Positions 63,981 through 64,000 of a stretch of 64,000 bases of DNA are shown in pieces. Numbering within the stretch: position 1 is the stretch's first letter; each line of letters starts with the position of its first letter. Under the pieces are notes generated by a model that was not told the DNA's origin, searched no databases, and saw only the letters and a list, made by a program, of their open reading frames with translations. The position numbers were made by a program, and so were the translations under genes. The stretch is from JASGKO01 sp049840595 (GTDB lineage: Bacteria; Verrucomicrobiota; Verrucomicrobiia; Chthoniobacterales; Chthoniobacteraceae): the NCBI GenBank assembly GCA_049840595.1, contig JASGKO010000008.1, positions 124,001 through 188,000 of the forward strand, written 5' to 3'.

Positions 63981-64000
63981 GGTGGAAGGAGTTAAAGCCA

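Noticed and set aside
1..64000. tRNA or rRNA genes
   Set aside because: I scanned by eye for T-loop words such as GGTTCRAATCC and for rRNA landmarks and saw none in a plausible setting; a tRNAscan run would settle this.

Overview
The window reads as chromosomal DNA of a GC-rich (roughly 60%) Gram-negative bacterium, most likely Verrucomicrobiota (Spartobacteria/Chthoniobacterales-like). The pointers are a PEP-CTERM autotransporter-like surface protein, two DUF1573 proteins, two-component regulators of the Y_Y_Y/LuxR kind, the tig-clpP-clpX and pheS/pheT core blocks, and a dense family of small intergenic palindromes. This placement is inference: there is no rRNA in the window and I could not run a search.

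Layout. 1-7 kb: the end of a sensor kinase with its LuxR-type regulator, a PEP-CTERM protein, and a REC-PAS-PAS-histidine kinase with a stand-alone REC protein; on the minus strand, a conserved 471-aa protein of unknown function. 7-18 kb: queG with a LON-domain protein, corA, ileS-lspA, a REC protein and smc. 18-31 kb: small exported proteins, a NUDIX protein, MscS, a kinase, an Lrp/aminotransferase pair, Uma2, gpmI, the phosphatidylethanolamine pair pssA-psd, and two small membrane proteins. 31-40 kb: cstA, a membrane sensor, DUF1573, a GIY-YIG-like protein, GNAT, and an acyltransferase/acyl-ACP synthetase fusion. 40-46 kb: tig-clpP-clpX, a CtpA protease and tsaD. 46-53 kb: a hybrid kinase, a polyprenyl synthase, rfbB-rfbD, a DUF1573-rhodanese-MauE-like cassette, and rpmI-rplT. 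53-64 kb: pheS, a GxxExxY gene, pheT, a possible structured RNA, carA, an FHA protein, a CBM9-like protein, an AsmA/TamB-like protein and a thioredoxin-fold protein. The gene content is mostly housekeeping: translation, proteolysis, phospholipid and cell-envelope functions, and signalling.

Three things stand out. First, a family of inverted-repeat elements lies only between genes. Each arm is a short core repeated about every 8-9 bases. The core differs between elements (ACGAAG, ACGGAG, GCGGCG, GCCAAG, ACAGAG) but is the same in all units and both arms of one element. One such pair brackets a GxxExxY gene exactly, and that unit sits between pheS and pheT. Second, smc is broken by roughly 30 small indels between about 14.73 and 17.80 kb, while both ends of the gene are clean. 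This looks like a poorly polished stretch of assembly rather than biology, and isolated single-base shifts occur in five other places. Third, the middle of pheT (about 55.95-56.76 kb) has clearly lower GC at third positions than the rest of the gene, which suggests a recombined segment.

I found no tRNA, rRNA, CRISPR array, prophage or complete insertion sequence.
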